Assembly: GCA_036784855.1 (NCBI GenBank)
Contig: JAZDSV010000003.1
Coordinates: 390,001 to 454,000 of the forward strand
Length of the DNA stretch: 64,000 nucleotides
Source of the DNA: Aphelidium insulamus
Taxonomy: Eukaryota > Aphelidiomycota > Aphelidea > Aphelidiaceae
Direction: 5' to 3'
A model generated the notes under the pieces. That model ran no database searches, had not been told where the DNA came from, and saw only the letters and a list, made by a program, of their open reading frames with translations. Position 1 is the first letter of the stretch; each line of letters begins with the position of its first letter. A program made the position numbers and the translations under genes. This document shows positions 24,101 through 34,806 of this stretch, one piece after another.

Positions 24101-26521
24101 GCTCTCAAGCACCTGGAGGAGAAGCGATTGTACAGGAACCTTGAGCATACGATTCGAAGCGATGAAAAGGTTGCGCAGCTGGATAACAAAATGAAGTCCA
24201 AGACGGGCCAGGTAACAACCGACATTGTCAAAACCACGATACCAAATGGCCTGCTCAAGCCGTTTCCCGATAACGGCATGCAACTTATGACCGTTTCCGG
24301 AGCCAAAGGAAGCAATGTCAACGTGACCCAGATATCGTGCATGCTCGGCCAGCAAGAACTCGAGGGTCGCAGAGTGCCCGTCATGGTGAGCGGCAAGACT
24401 TTGCCATCATTTCGTGCCTATGATTTGGGGCCACGGGCGGGCGGATATATTACCGGCCGATTCTTGACGGGAATCAAGCCTCAAGAGTACTATTTTCATT
24501 GCATGGCTGGCCGCGAAGGACTTGTGGACACTGCGGTGAAGACTGCACGATCCGGTTATTTGCAGCGATGCCTGATTAAGCATCTTGAAGGTCTGAAAGT
24601 CAACTATGATTACACTGTGCGCGATTCTGCGGACGGCTCCGTCCTGCAGTTCCACTATGGCGAGGACTCGTTGGATGTGATCAAGGCTTCGTATCTGGAA
24701 AAGTTTAAATTCAACGCCATGAATTATCACGCACTAGTGCACAAGTATAATCCAAAGGATGCCGCGCAGGCTCTAGACTGCAAAACTGCCGCCAAGTATC
24801 AGCGCAAAGCACTTCGAAAGCCTTCCAAGTACGAACCTGCGCTTAACAAGTATAGTCCCTCGCGCTTCCTTGGATCTGTGAGCGAAATGTTCCAGACAAA
24901 ACTGAACTCCTATGTGGACGATAACAAAGATGGCGCTATAGCCACCGATGACGAAGATAATACGCCGAAGGTTCCTTCGGATGCCAAGAAGCCAAAGGGA
25001 ATGGCGTTCGAGGCGCTTATGCACCTAAAATACTTGCACTCACTCATCGAACCTGGTGAGGCCGTTGGACTTTTGGCGGCTCAGTCCATTGGAGAACCGT
25101 CGACGCAAATGACCCTCAACACATTTCATTTTGCTGGACACGGTGCAAAGAACGTGACTCTCGGTATCCCGCGACTTCGTGAAATTATCATGACCGCAAG
25201 TGAAAAGCCCAAGACACCGCAAATGACCATTCCCTTCCATCGCACAGTAGAACGAAAGGCGGCCGACCGATTGTGCATGCGCATATCCAAGCTGACACTC
25301 AACATGCTTACGCATGAAGCAGTGGTTACGGAGCGCATATTGCCGCTGCAACCTGGAGACAGCGAGCGCTACCGCTCATACTCGGTCCGACTCAACTTTA
25401 TTCCTCGTGATCAGTACCAAGATGAATATGATTTGGCAATGAAGGAGCTCCAGAGTGCGATTGCGCAAACATTTGTCAAGAAGCTCGTGTCTCACATACG
25501 GCGTGACTTGAAAGGCGCCCGAAACAAGGAGAAGGAAGAGGAATCGGCCATCGGGCAAGGCGCGGACATGTCTCGATTCAAAGAGGTCGCTACCGCTGCT
25601 TCGCGTGACGACGGAGACGGCGCGGAAGCGGATAAGCCGGCCCAAGAATCTGATGATGACGCTAGCATTAATGGCGATGTGGCTGATTCCAGTGCGTCTG
25701 TTGCCAAGGAGCTGAACAAGCGGAAGCAACAGTCATCATATGACGATTCTGAAGATGAAGAGGCCGCAAGCGACAAAGATGGCACGGATGACGATGAGAC
25801 TGGTCTTCTCCAACTACGAGATGAGATTGTCAATGACAATGAGTATGTGCACGATTATGAATTTGATAGTGAACATGGCGCATGGTGCCAGCTAGAATTA
25901 AGGGTAAGTCCTAGAGGCATTAATTATCGCCGATTTCTAACATAATCATAGTTTCCTTTGTCGCTGAAGAAAATGCTGATGGTTAGCCTGGTGGAAAAAG
26001 TCGCGCCACTGTGTGTTATTCGGGAAGTACCAGGAATCACAAAGTGCTTTGTGAATGAGAACAAGGAGGACAATCGCTTGTACCTGGTGACTGAGGGTGT
26101 GAATATCCGTGGCATGTGGACATTTGACGAGTACCTGGATTTGAAGAACATTCGATCCAATGATATTGCTCTCATAAAGAACACGTACGGAGTCGAAGCC
26201 GCTCGCAGCACAATAATCAACGAAATTAGCGGTGTGTTTGCCGTGTACGGAATTGACGTGGATAAGCGCCATCTGTCTCTCATTGCCGACTACATGACGT
26301 TTGAAGGCGGCTATAAACCATTCAGTAGACGTGGCATTGAGAATTCGGCGTCGCCCTTCGCCAAGATGACATTTGAAACTACGTTCCACTTCTTGACGGA
26401 TGCTTCGCTACATGGAGGCTTCGATGCGCTACGCAACCCCAGTGCCAGACTAGTGATGGGCAAGGTGGTGGAAGGTGGAACAGGTAGCTTTGAAGTGATG
26501 CAGCCGTTGGATTTGCAGTAG
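21127..26521 (+). CDS. RPA1: RNA polymerase I largest subunit (A190)
   Basis: Catalytic largest subunit of RNA polymerase I, which transcribes rDNA in the nucleolus. Exons 21127-21314, 21382-22645, 22695-23228, 23274-23858, 23903-25903 and 25952-26521 sum to 1714 codons with the stop, matching the usual size. Clamp zinc ligands are in [17 protein letters not shown] and CLYCHSFKM. The [18 protein letters not shown] motif spans the second intron junction. The metal-binding active site [15 protein letters not shown] lies near residue 650. The bridge-helix and trigger-loop region ([43 protein letters not shown]) is intact. An acidic insert near residues 276-312 and a long acidic jaw insert near 1416-1490 correspond to the Pol I-specific expander/DNA-mimicking region. 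Intron 2 is GC-AG. Confidence 0.97.
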
Positions 26522-26610
26522 TCTTCAGCTATATCTAAACTATAATATCGGTGCGAATAACTTTATTTATGTACGAGTGTGCATGCAGTTGCAAGTCTGA
26601 ACGCAAGGTT

Positions 26611-26911
26611 TTACTCCTCCAACACGCGTGTGATATTGTCGCGTTTGTAGGCCGTCTCCTTGTCCGTGTGGTCGTTCTTGATCAGATAGCGTGGATGCTG
26701 ATCATCGGCATGCACTTTGCGTTCCGTGGAACCGGCAACTTCGTCATGTGTGACAATGCGTTGGATTATACCAGTTGTCAACGCAATGTTCTCCGCGCCA
26801 CCGCCGATGGGATGATATCTGCATATCGTTTACATATGTGTAACACAGGTCCAGTTCCACGTACTCCACATGCATGCCCTCCTTCAACTCGGGAAGCTTT
26901 TGCGACGACAT
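26611..26911 (-). CDS. HVA1-TUDOR domain protein, single domain
   Basis: Small protein of 84 residues; exons on the minus strand are 26911-26865 and 26818-26611 (255 nt, in frame). It starts MSSQKLPELKEGMHVEYHPIGG and carries one HVA1 (DUF2945) TUDOR-like domain: TGIIQRIVTHDEV, then VHADDQHPRYLIKNDHTDKE and YKRDNITRVLEE at the C-terminus. The GTI-V, HADxxxPRYLIKN and T-KE motifs define the family, which is common in fungi and bacteria and whose molecular role is poorly known. The intron splits the VE-YHP junction, the same place as intron 1 of the triple-domain paralogue at 27910. It converges with RPA1 with a 90-bp gap. Confidence 0.85.
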
Positions 26912-26982
26912 TTGTGCTCAGAGTTTGATATAACCGAAGGGCTGAGAGAGAAGGCGCCTGCTGCGTCCGCTTTATGGGCGTC

Positions 26983-27013
26983 CATTATGACGGATGAAGC
27001 GTGCGTCATAATG
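26983..27013. promoter_or_regulatory. Inverted CGTCATAATG pair upstream of HVA1 gene
   Basis: CATTATGACG (26983-26992) and its exact complement CGTCATAATG (27004-27013) lie 72-102 bp upstream of the small HVA1-TUDOR start. The 15-mer GCGTGCGTCATAATG (26999-27013) recurs exactly at 27817-27831 upstream of the paralogue. CGTCAT resembles a CRE/bZIP half site. Confidence 0.55.
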
Positions 27014-27081
27014 GTCTCCGCGCGATTCGTCAATGGTGATAGTTGCAAATTTAGTTATTTAGAAACTACCCGCACCTACGA

Positions 27082-27163
27082 GACAACGTGGCCGAGCGGT
27101 TAAGGCGACAGACTAGAAATCTGTTGGGATTTTCCCGCACAGGTTCAAATCCTGTCGTTGTCG
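27082..27163 (+). tRNA. tRNA-Ser (anticodon AGA)
   Basis: 82 nt including the discriminator G. The acceptor stem GACAACG pairs with CGTTGTC. The anticodon stem ACAGA/TCTGT encloses loop CTAGAAA, so the anticodon is AGA. A long class II variable arm (TGGGATTTTCCC) and the T-loop GGTTCAAATCC are present. There is no intron. A-box-like GTGGCCGAGCGG and B-box are intact. Confidence 0.95.
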
Positions 27164-27572
27164 CATTCTTTTTGGTTTTCCTACAACATCATTTATCCTC
27201 TCGTTAGCACAGTACATACTTCAGTAAGTTTTTTAATGTTCGCATATCCACAATCTGAGTTTTAAGTATCATGTTGCTGCTGCTTAGTCAGCGCCATGCC
27301 GCGTAAAGAATCACACAATCGTAGAAACACTCGCTGAAAACTGATGGGTGCTTTTGCTATGCATTATAGCTTAAATAGGTGGAGGAGATCCCTAGTACAT
27401 TGATACTATTGAATGGATTGTCCACGCTTGTAAACGATTCAGGCAGCACTATTATTCACCTCACCCTGTTGTAACCTGTCCGCAACGGCTTAATACTCAT
27501 AATGCCTTAACTGGATGCATAAGCATAAATTCAAAAACTACCTATATATTTATTTAGTGGCAAACGACAACC
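27164..27572. other. Spacer between tRNA-Ser genes
   Basis: A T-rich run directly follows the first tRNA (TTCTTTTTGGTTTT), consistent with Pol III termination. I see nothing else identifiable. Confidence 0.5.
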
Positions 27573-27654
27573 GACAACGTGGCCGAGTGGTTAAGGCGAC
27601 AGACTTGAAATCTGTTGGGATTTTCCCGCACAGGTTCAAACCCTGTCGTTGTCG
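27573..27654 (+). tRNA. tRNA-Ser (anticodon TGA)
   Basis: 82 nt, nearly identical to the upstream tRNA-Ser. The anticodon loop CTTGAAA gives anticodon TGA. Acceptor stem GACAACG/CGTTGTC, class II variable arm and T-loop GGTTCAAACCC are intact, and there is no intron. A T-rich terminator (AATCTTTTGATTTTTTT) follows. Confidence 0.95.
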
Positions 27655-27799
27655 TAATCTTTTGATTTTTTTCAAAGTGCGTATGTATACGTATCACGCA
27701 AGCCATGTCTCAGGTGCATTTATATTTACATGTTTTTCCTCAATGCTCTATGAAGCTTCAATCCACTTCGTTCCACCTATGCACTAGCAGATACGATGT

Positions 27800-27831
27800 C
27801 GTCATCAATGTGCGACGCGTGCGTCATAATG
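27800..27831. promoter_or_regulatory. CGTCAT element repeat upstream of triple HVA1 gene
   Basis: CGTCATCAATG (27800-27810) and CGTCATAATG (27822-27831) occur as direct repeats 79-110 bp upstream of the start at 27910. The second sits in the 15-mer shared with 26999-27013. Confidence 0.5.
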
Positions 27832-27909
27832 CACTCACCGTGATGGATACAGAGTGCTGACCAGACGGTGCACAATTATCACGCCATCAATTACACCAAC
27901 GCAATTATC

Positions 27910-28882
27910 ATGGCAGTGGACCAGGCAGAACTGCGCCCAGGCGCGAAACTAGAGTACGTAATGAATATTGGCACACACTCGCACAAACATATAATACCAC
28001 AATCAACACTGTGACAGATATCACCCTGTCGGCGGCGCTGAAGGCCCGACCACCAGCACCGGGACACTGGATCGTGTACTCCACCACGACGAGGAGCTGC
28101 AGCGGCATGTGCACGCGGACGAGAAGCACATCCGTTACGTGATACGCAACGAGCACACGGGCAAGGAGAGCGCGTACCGCTTGGAGGACATTTCCCGCAT
28201 TGTGGAGCCGGCAGCACCGAAGCCACGCCAGCAGTCCAGATCGAAAGCAAAGGCCAAGACTGCCGCCACTGCTTACGAGCCGGGCGACATGGTCCGGTAA
28301 GATGATATGATGATGACAATTTTGTGACAGCCCGTGTGTCCAACCTCCAGTTATCACCCACTGGGCGGCCAGACCAACACACCCGTGTCCACGGGCACTA
28401 TCGTACGCCTAATTGATCACGACGAAGTGGCTGGCACGTCGCAGCGCCACGTCCACGCGGACTCGGGACACCCGCGCTACCTGATCAAGAACAGCCGCAC
28501 CGGCAAGGAGAGCGCGGTCAAACTGGACAACATAATGGAGAAGGTTCAGACGCCGCCGACACCAACACACGAGAAACAGTCGGAATCGTTAGCCGAAGCG
28601 GAGCAAAAAGAAGCCGTGAACCCGGCAGCGTTGACGGGCAGCGGCGGCGGCGAAAAAGGCGGCGACACGACGACGGAATTCAAGCCGGGACAGCAGGTCG
28701 AGTATCACGCCACGGGCAGAACCACCGGTGCAACGGCAATGGGCACCGTGGTGCGCGCAGTACCGCCCGGCAGCCCCGGCAGCAAACGCGATGACCAGAT
28801 GCGCTACGTGATACGCAATGCGACCACGCAAAAGGAGAACAATGTGCGCGCCGTCAGCGTCGTCCGCGTCGTGGAACAATGA
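27910..28882 (+). CDS. Triple HVA1-TUDOR domain protein
   Basis: 284 residues; exons 27910-27953, 28018-28296 and 28351-28882. Three tandem HVA1 (DUF2945) TUDOR-like domains are present. Domain 1 has LEYHPVGG, VHADEKHIRYVIRNEHTGKES and LEDISRIVEP. Domain 2 has YHPLGGQTNTPVSTGTIVRL, HADSGHPRYLIKNSRTGKES and LDNIMEKV. Domain 3 has VEYHATGRTTGATAMGTVVR, MRYVIRNATTQKEN and VRVVEQ. Linkers are Lys/Ala- and Glu/Gly-rich. Both introns fall right before the YHP of a domain, so the exon is the duplication unit. Tudor-like folds bind peptides or nucleic acids, but no ligand can be assigned. There is no signal peptide; it is probably nuclear or cytoplasmic. Confidence 0.88.
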
Positions 28883-28950
28883 GCCGAGAGTCCTTGCAGG
28901 CAGGAAATGTGTTTTGCATGTAGCATTTCATAAATACAGATATTAAACTG

Positions 28951-29125
28951 ATATATATATATATATATATATACATAGAACAGGGATACAGAGACACCAA
29001 CTGCAATCTGTCCAATGAAGGCGCCGCGTCAGTGCCGTCATGCAAAGTCCAATCGCGCGCGCATTGCGGCATCCAAGAGCTGTTTATCTGCGGTCTTTAT
29101 ATATTGTCACTTTTTATATAGCTGC

Positions 29126-29152
<27 letters not shown>
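28951..29152. repeat. TA microsatellites in promoter
   Basis: Two TA runs (28951-28972 and about 29125-29152) lie in the 326-bp gap between the triple HVA1 gene and the coiled-coil gene. No other feature is seen in this gap. Confidence 0.9.
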
Positions 29153-29156
<4 letters not shown>

Positions 29157-29208
29157 CTGCATATACACACGCAAAGATACACACACCTACAGATATATAC
29201 ACAACAAT

Positions 29209-31509
29209 ATGTCCAACTTTTTGGCGCACGACATGACCCCGGTGGACACGGCCGATATGTATGGACCGCGTCGCACACGCACTTCCGCATCAATGCCGGA
29301 ACAGCGGGCCGCAGATATGCCGTGGAAGCCAAAGCGGGCGCCAGTACGCCCCGAGACACTGGCACTGGCGGACCGCTTGCCAGAGAGTAGGCAGAGAGAG
29401 CTGTTGTGACGCCACCATGATCACTGACACACCGTCGCGCAGGCAGTCTGGTCATGAATGACGCGACAGGCCGGCCACGCCCCCGCGACGATATATTCAC
29501 GCACACTACGTATCACGGCGCAGCCCGCTCCGAGCCGCTGGTGTCCAAGCGCTTCCCGGTGCCATCAACGGCGGATACAACAGCGCCATCAACAACTGCA
29601 TTTGTCCCTGTGGCGTCGGCTGCACTGTTCTACGGGGTGAATGACACGCGGTCCGCGCCCTCGTCCACCTCGCACGGCTTCCAGAAACTGGACCTGTTCG
29701 ACGAGCTGTCGCCGTCGCGTCGGGCGTACATGCAACGCGCGCGTCAAGAGCTGCTGGCGCACGAGGAGCAGCAGCGCCGTGAGCGCCAATCTGCCAGGTT
29801 CCGTTCGCTGGATGCCCGGCGCGCGCCAGATGGCTACGTGCTGGAGAAGGAGCATAACAGTGCCACCAGCGCGGAGGAGAGCGGTGGCCGCATACGTCAC
29901 GACATCTCGGACGCTGACCGCAAGCACCGGCTGGCCTTTTCCGAGACACCGCCACCGCGCCACCGCCACTTCCTGGAGCCGGTATGGCAGCCAATGTATA
30001 CGCATATACGTATACACTATATAACCTCTCTGTGGCAGACGCACGACGTCACGCAGCAGGACCGTGAATACCTCAGCGATCTGGCGCAACAGGCGGCCGA
30101 GTGGCGGCTGCAGCAGGACGAGGAGGCGCGCGCCGACAGTGCCACCCCCACCAAATCCTTTGGCACCATACTGCAAGAGTCGGCGGTACCGCCGCGCGCC
30201 CGGGTCCCACGCGACTTTACCTCCTACCAGTCGCCCACGGACGCCATGCAGTTCCACCCCGACTACCAGTACCTGCGCGACCAGGCCGCCGACTACGGTA
30301 GTGTCCTGCACGAACAGATGCTGGCGCGGGAGAGCGGCACCGACTACCCCGTCAGCCGGCACGAGGTCCCACTGCACAGCGCCCCGGCCGACCTGCCCGA
30401 CAAGCCGAACGACGGCGGCCGAGTGCGCGGCCTCTACGACTCCCTGACACGCCAGCAGACTTCGATCGCCAATCAGCTGGGCAATCAGCGCGGCTCCAAC
30501 CGCGTGCACCAGCCGCCGACGCAGGAGCAGCGGGACAAGCGCTCGTTGCAGGCAGAGCGGCACGCACTGCTGGACAGTCTGCGTCGGGAGCGGTACGAGC
30601 TGGAGCAGAAGCTGCGTGACGACGACGCCCATCTCACCGACATGGAGAGCCGGGACTCGCCGCTCTTTACCAAGCTGGGCCGCGCGCCGCCAAAGGACGG
30701 TCGCATTTCGTTCATGCACCCAGAGGTATATATAGTATCTGTATGTATGCTGTATGTATATACTTGGCTGTTTAATACAGACCTATATAATAACGCCATG
30801 CAGAACAATGTGGACGCCGATGTGCTGCAGAAACGCGAGAATGACCGGCTGGAATATGTTCGCGGTCTGAATGAGGACTCGGCTGCACACGCTGCGGCCA
30901 GGGACCGAGAGCGTGAGTCGGAGGGAGCGGCGCAGCAGAGCGCGGCGGACCCGTGGCGCTGGAATCATGACCTGGTGGAGCGTCGCCGCATAAACAGTGA
31001 AGGCAGTGCGGCCAAGGAGAGAAATAATGCACGGCGCGACTATCACGCCGACCTTGACCGCATGACTGCTGAGAATGTGAAGATTGCACGCGCCTCCGAG
31101 CGAGAGCGCTTGCACGCTGAACGTGAGGTAAGTGTATACTGTGTACTATATGTAGGGGTGTTAAATATTTTATATATATATATATATACGTTGTATAACA
31201 GCAGTACGTATCAACTACATCCATTACAGCACCTGGCACACTCGCTGGACGAAAAGATGCGACAACGATACGCGGCCGACAAGAACAAAAGTACAAAGCT
31301 GCGCTCCTTCACGTCGGAGCAGAAATCGGCCAACTCGTACCCCGCCGAAAGCATCGATCCTCACTTTTACTCGCTGGCCAAGGAAATTGTCACCGCCAGT
31401 CCGGCGGGAGATTTGGCTCGCACGCGGCGCGATCATGTATGCATCGATACTACATAGGATGCGCACACTAACACGTTTACAGGTGACCACGCTGCTGGTA
31501 CAGCAATAG
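29209..31509 (+). CDS. Coiled-coil protein, possibly ciliary/microtubular
   Basis: About 670 residues over six exons. Junctions PES-SLVMND, FLEP-THDV, HPE-NNVD and ERE-HLAHS keep frame, and the last tiny exon encodes VTTLLVQQ. The product is highly charged, rich in Arg/Glu/Gln helix, with no transmembrane segment or signal peptide. A loosely recurring motif is visible: EYLSDLAQQAAEWR, YQYLRDQAADY, LYDSLTRQQTSI, EYVRGLNEDSA and DYHADLDRMTAEN (Tyr-x3-Leu-x2-Gln/Asp...). This resembles short repeats in ciliary microtubule proteins such as CSPP1 or CCDC66, but I cannot name an orthologue. HYLS1 elsewhere in the window shows that the organism builds cilia, so a flagellar role is plausible. Introns 3 and 4 contain TA repeats. 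Confidence 0.6.
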
Positions 31510-31679
31510 AAAGTCGGCATTAGTGACAACCACAGGGTTACAGTCAGGTGGATGGATTTGGTTTAAGTCACTCTGATGTAATAGACAATGGATATTCTCT
31601 GATGCGAAATAATGGATGTTCTTCACCAGATGTTGTTCTATACGTCTCTCTTACTAAATACAAAATGATTGTACATGCG

Positions 31680-32800
31680 TTACGTGGACGCTGCCGGGTC
31701 CGTGGGCGGTGCACTGCGACACCTCTGATACATGTCCTGCGCCACGCGGTACACCGCGTCAATGTCTGGACGCTTGGATGGATCCGAAGTGAGGCATGCC
31801 GACACCAACGATCGCAACTATAATTGTAGATGTAGTGAGTGATATGTGTCAAGTGTACTGACCTCCTGCGAAAACTGTTGCTCGCTGAGCGGCGGGAATT
31901 CGACCTTTTCAATCTTTTGACAGAGCAGGTACAGATTCATCTGTTCGCCGTAGAAGGGACTGTGCAGCGCTGCCATTTCGTACAACAGACAACCCACACT
32001 CCAAATATCGGAACGGAAATCGTAGCCAGCTTCGTGGATGCGCTCCGGCGACAAATAGTACGGCGTTCCAACTGAGAGCAGCGGTTATTACCTTGTGTAT
32101 TAAGTGTATTAACACGCAATGATTATACTTGCCCAGTGAGTAGGCAGCCGTAGTCTTGTCGCCAAAGAATCGTCCCAGCCCTAGATCTCCCAGCTTTATA
32201 ATTCCTTGTGCCGTGATGAACACATTGGCGGGCTTGATGTCTGTGAAACAGCGCATCAGTACCCGAGAGAAGGCAAAGATGCTCGCCCACCTCTGTGCAT
32301 GATGCGGCGGCTATGCATATGTTGCAGCGCGGAACAGACTTGAGAAAAGTACTTCCACACGGTCTTCTCCGACATCATCTTGCCCTGGCCCTTGAAGTGC
32401 TTGATCATCTTGCCCAGATCGCCGGCGTCGGCCAACTCCAGAACAATGACCAGCAGGTTGTGGTCCACAAACGACTCCATGTAGCGAATGATATTAGGAT
32501 GGTCCAGACTCTGGCCGGCCCCGTTGTGTGAGTGATGTGCTACAAGCACGCACTCTGTGCCACACCTTCAACAGGTCAATCTCCTTGATGCAGTCATTCC
32601 TGGCTTTCTCGTCCGTCATTTCGAATATCTGTCGCAGTCGGTGCCGAGTCAGCCACGCTGCCAGGAGGTGTGGAGCGGCTACGCACCGGCACTTTCTTTA
32701 TGGCCACTGCCTGTCCCGTGCGCACATCTTTGGCCCGGAACACCTCGCTGAACTGTCCCTTGCCCACCCGCTTCTCTATCACAAAATTGGCCAGACTCAT
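31680..32800 (-). CDS. NIMA-related kinase, NEK6/NEK7 type
   Basis: Compact Ser/Thr kinase with no C-terminal tail, as in NEK6/7, which act in mitotic spindle function. The start MSLANFVIEKRVGKGQFSEV (Met at 32800) matches the NEK6/7 kinase start. Landmarks are VAIKK, HPNIIRYMESF, VLELADAGDLGKMI, the catalytic loop HRDIKPANVF, the DLG form of DFG (KLGDLGLGRFFGDKT), which is NEK6/7-specific, and the APE-equivalent PYYLSPERIHEAGYDF. The activation loop retains the TTAAYSLVGT serine/threonine sites. The C-terminus ends soon after the kinase fold (CLTSDPSKRPDIDAVYRVAQD). Five or six short introns; the activation segment is split after AAYSL. Confidence 0.92.
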
Positions 32801-32885
32801 TATGCACTTTTGCGTGCGAGCCTTGTGCGTGTGAGAGTCAATAATATGTACTAATATAATGAATGTGTGTTTGTGCTTTGTGCAG

Positions 32886-32887
<2 letters not shown>

Positions 32888-32919
<32 letters not shown>
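32888..32919. repeat. TA microsatellite
   Basis: About 16 TA units lie between the NEK start codon and the Acinus stop codon. Confidence 0.95.
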
Positions 32920-32990
32920 GTGTGTGTGCATATGGATATGTGTGTAGGGTGTATGCAAGTTTACTGTGAAGCTATCAAGTGGCGAGCTGA

Positions 32991-34752
32991 TTAAGCAGCA
33001 GCAATTGCATCTGCCATTTCTTCAGGCACAGCACTGACCACCGCCTCTTCCTTCTGTTTTCCCTCCACCGCACCATCGGCACCTTGAATGGCATCTGCTA
33101 CGTTGGCCGCAGAGGACGACGACGGCAATGCCGCCTTCCGTTGCGCCACTTCTGCATCGGTCCATGGGCGGAAATATATGCAAGGCTGCGCTATGGTCTT
33201 TTTGTACAGCAGCTCGACATCCTCCACGGTGACTGGCGGTGGCTGTGCGGCGGTTACAGGAACATCCACGGCCGATTCAACAGGCGTCTCGGTTACACGG
33301 CCTGCATCAGAACTGGCACTGTCGGCACCACTGCCACTGACAATCGACAGTTGGCGCGATGGCGGAACAATACCAGCGGTAGATTTAATGGCGGCGGCAG
33401 TGGCCTTGGAGAACAGACTCTTGAACGCGCCCGGAACCATGGAGTTGTGTTTAGCAGAACGCTGCGTGGATACACTCTCATTGTTCCCTGTACCACTGGC
33501 CTGATCACCATTTTGCTCTGACCGCGAGGTTGATGCAGCGGCCGCCATACCTGACACAGAGTGAGCACTATAAACTGCCGCCTGCTACTACTACATATAC
33601 ACCACATACCGCCACTCGGACGCGCACTGGACGACTGTGCCAATGACATTCGCTGCTCCTCCTCCGCAATGAGATCCTGGCTACGAGTCTCGGACAGAAA
33701 GTCGACAACTAGCGGCCGGCCAGACTTTATCCGGCGCTCGGGCCAGAATGCGCCGTGGATGGCGCCATGCGCACTCACTGCCGCCTCCACCGAAGTAAAC
33801 TGCAAACGTTATTTAAGTGCATAAAAACTTGGACTAATACGTGGTACAAGCAACGTGCAGTGACAAAACAGTGCGACTTAATCTGGTCAATCCAGAACGA
33901 CTTGATGTCGCCGTGGGTGGCCAGCATCCGCTTCAGCGATCCAAGCTGGAAGGGACGCACCAAGTTGCGTATCAGGACCGTGTCAGTGGCGGTATCGGGT
34001 GGAAGTGGCGTCTGTGGACCTTCGGGGTGCTCACTTACCGTCGTCGGCGCCTCTTGCGCATCCACTTTCTGTTCTCCGTATCCACTGGTTGCGGCATTGG
34101 GCGCTGTATCAGCAGCTCCCTTCACAGGAGATCGCGGGCGTTCTGTCCTGGACGCTACCGGCTGGACAACCTCCGTTACGGTAGTGTCATCCTTGGATAT
34201 GTCCGCGTTCGCAGCCAGGGAGCCTTGCTCTGCACTTTCTGCTAAAGCGGGTTCGGATTTCACGACCACATCGCTCATGGTGGCATCGCTTTTGAGTTGC
34301 GATTCCGCTACCTGATCACCGGAACCATCCTCTTCCTTGGTTACTACTTCATTGCTGTCTGCTGCGGTAGTGGATGCTTTCGGGCGTCCGCGCTTCCTTT
34401 TCGGCGTGGACTCTTCAGCAGCCTCTACAAGCTCGTTGCGCAGACGACGCTTCGTGACCACAGGCTTCGGCTCATCGGATGAGACCTCAGCGCCTTTTGC
34501 CGTGCCACTTGTAGTTTCTGCAGTTTCTGCACTGCTATCAGAAGTGGTTAGCACGGCAGCATTGTCGCGTGGTTGAACGGGTGCAGGTGTGGGAGTGGCA
34601 GGTGCGGCCATCAAGCTCTCCTCCAGCCGCTGCGTCAGATCCTTCTTCAGGCCAGCCGTGGAAAGCCCTCGTGCAGACAGCTCTGCCTTCAGTTCTGCCA
34701 CGCGCATCTTGGAGATGGCTGGCGTGGACAGCTGTGATGGTTGTACGGTCAT
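32991..34752 (-). CDS. ACIN1: Acinus orthologue (SAP-RRM-RSB protein)
   Basis: Subunit of the ASAP complex that links the exon junction complex to splicing regulation; nuclear. Exons on the minus strand are 34752-33859, 33799-33610 and 33550-32991 (547 residues). The SAP domain (MRVAELKAELSARGLSTAG...) starts near residue 15 and binds nucleic acid. An AT-hook-like KRKRGRPK lies near residue 110. The RRM-like domain (LIRNLVRPFQLGSLKRML ... IKSHCFVT / FTSVEAAVSAHGAIHGAFWP) matches Acinus. The RSB motif (LLYKKTIAQPCIYFRPWTDAEV), which binds RNPS1/SAP18, is intact. No long RS domain is seen. The start at 34752 is preferred over 34845 because the upstream codons come from the promoter repeat. The first intron appears to use a GC donor. 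Confidence 0.9.
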
Positions 34753-34806
34753 CCTAATGCGTGAGCTGGTCAAGCGATGCTGACTCCTTATAAAGGCGAT
34801 TGAAGA

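Noticed and set aside
23827-24396. Long antisense open frame inside RPA1
   Set aside because: Antisense shadow of a strongly conserved exon. Its Ser/Arg-rich product has no family pattern.
26551-26928. Plus-strand open frame of 125 codons
   Set aside because: Antisense shadow of the single-domain HVA1-TUDOR gene, which is supported by family motifs and an in-frame intron.
26611-28882. Reading the HVA1 (hypervirulence-associated) name as evidence of pathogenicity
   Set aside because: The family name comes from one expression study. The domain is widespread in non-pathogens, and nothing here indicates virulence.
29589-30719. 376-codon antisense frame opposite the coiled-coil gene
   Set aside because: It overlaps well-spliced sense exons of biased composition. 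The antisense product looks like translated codon bias.
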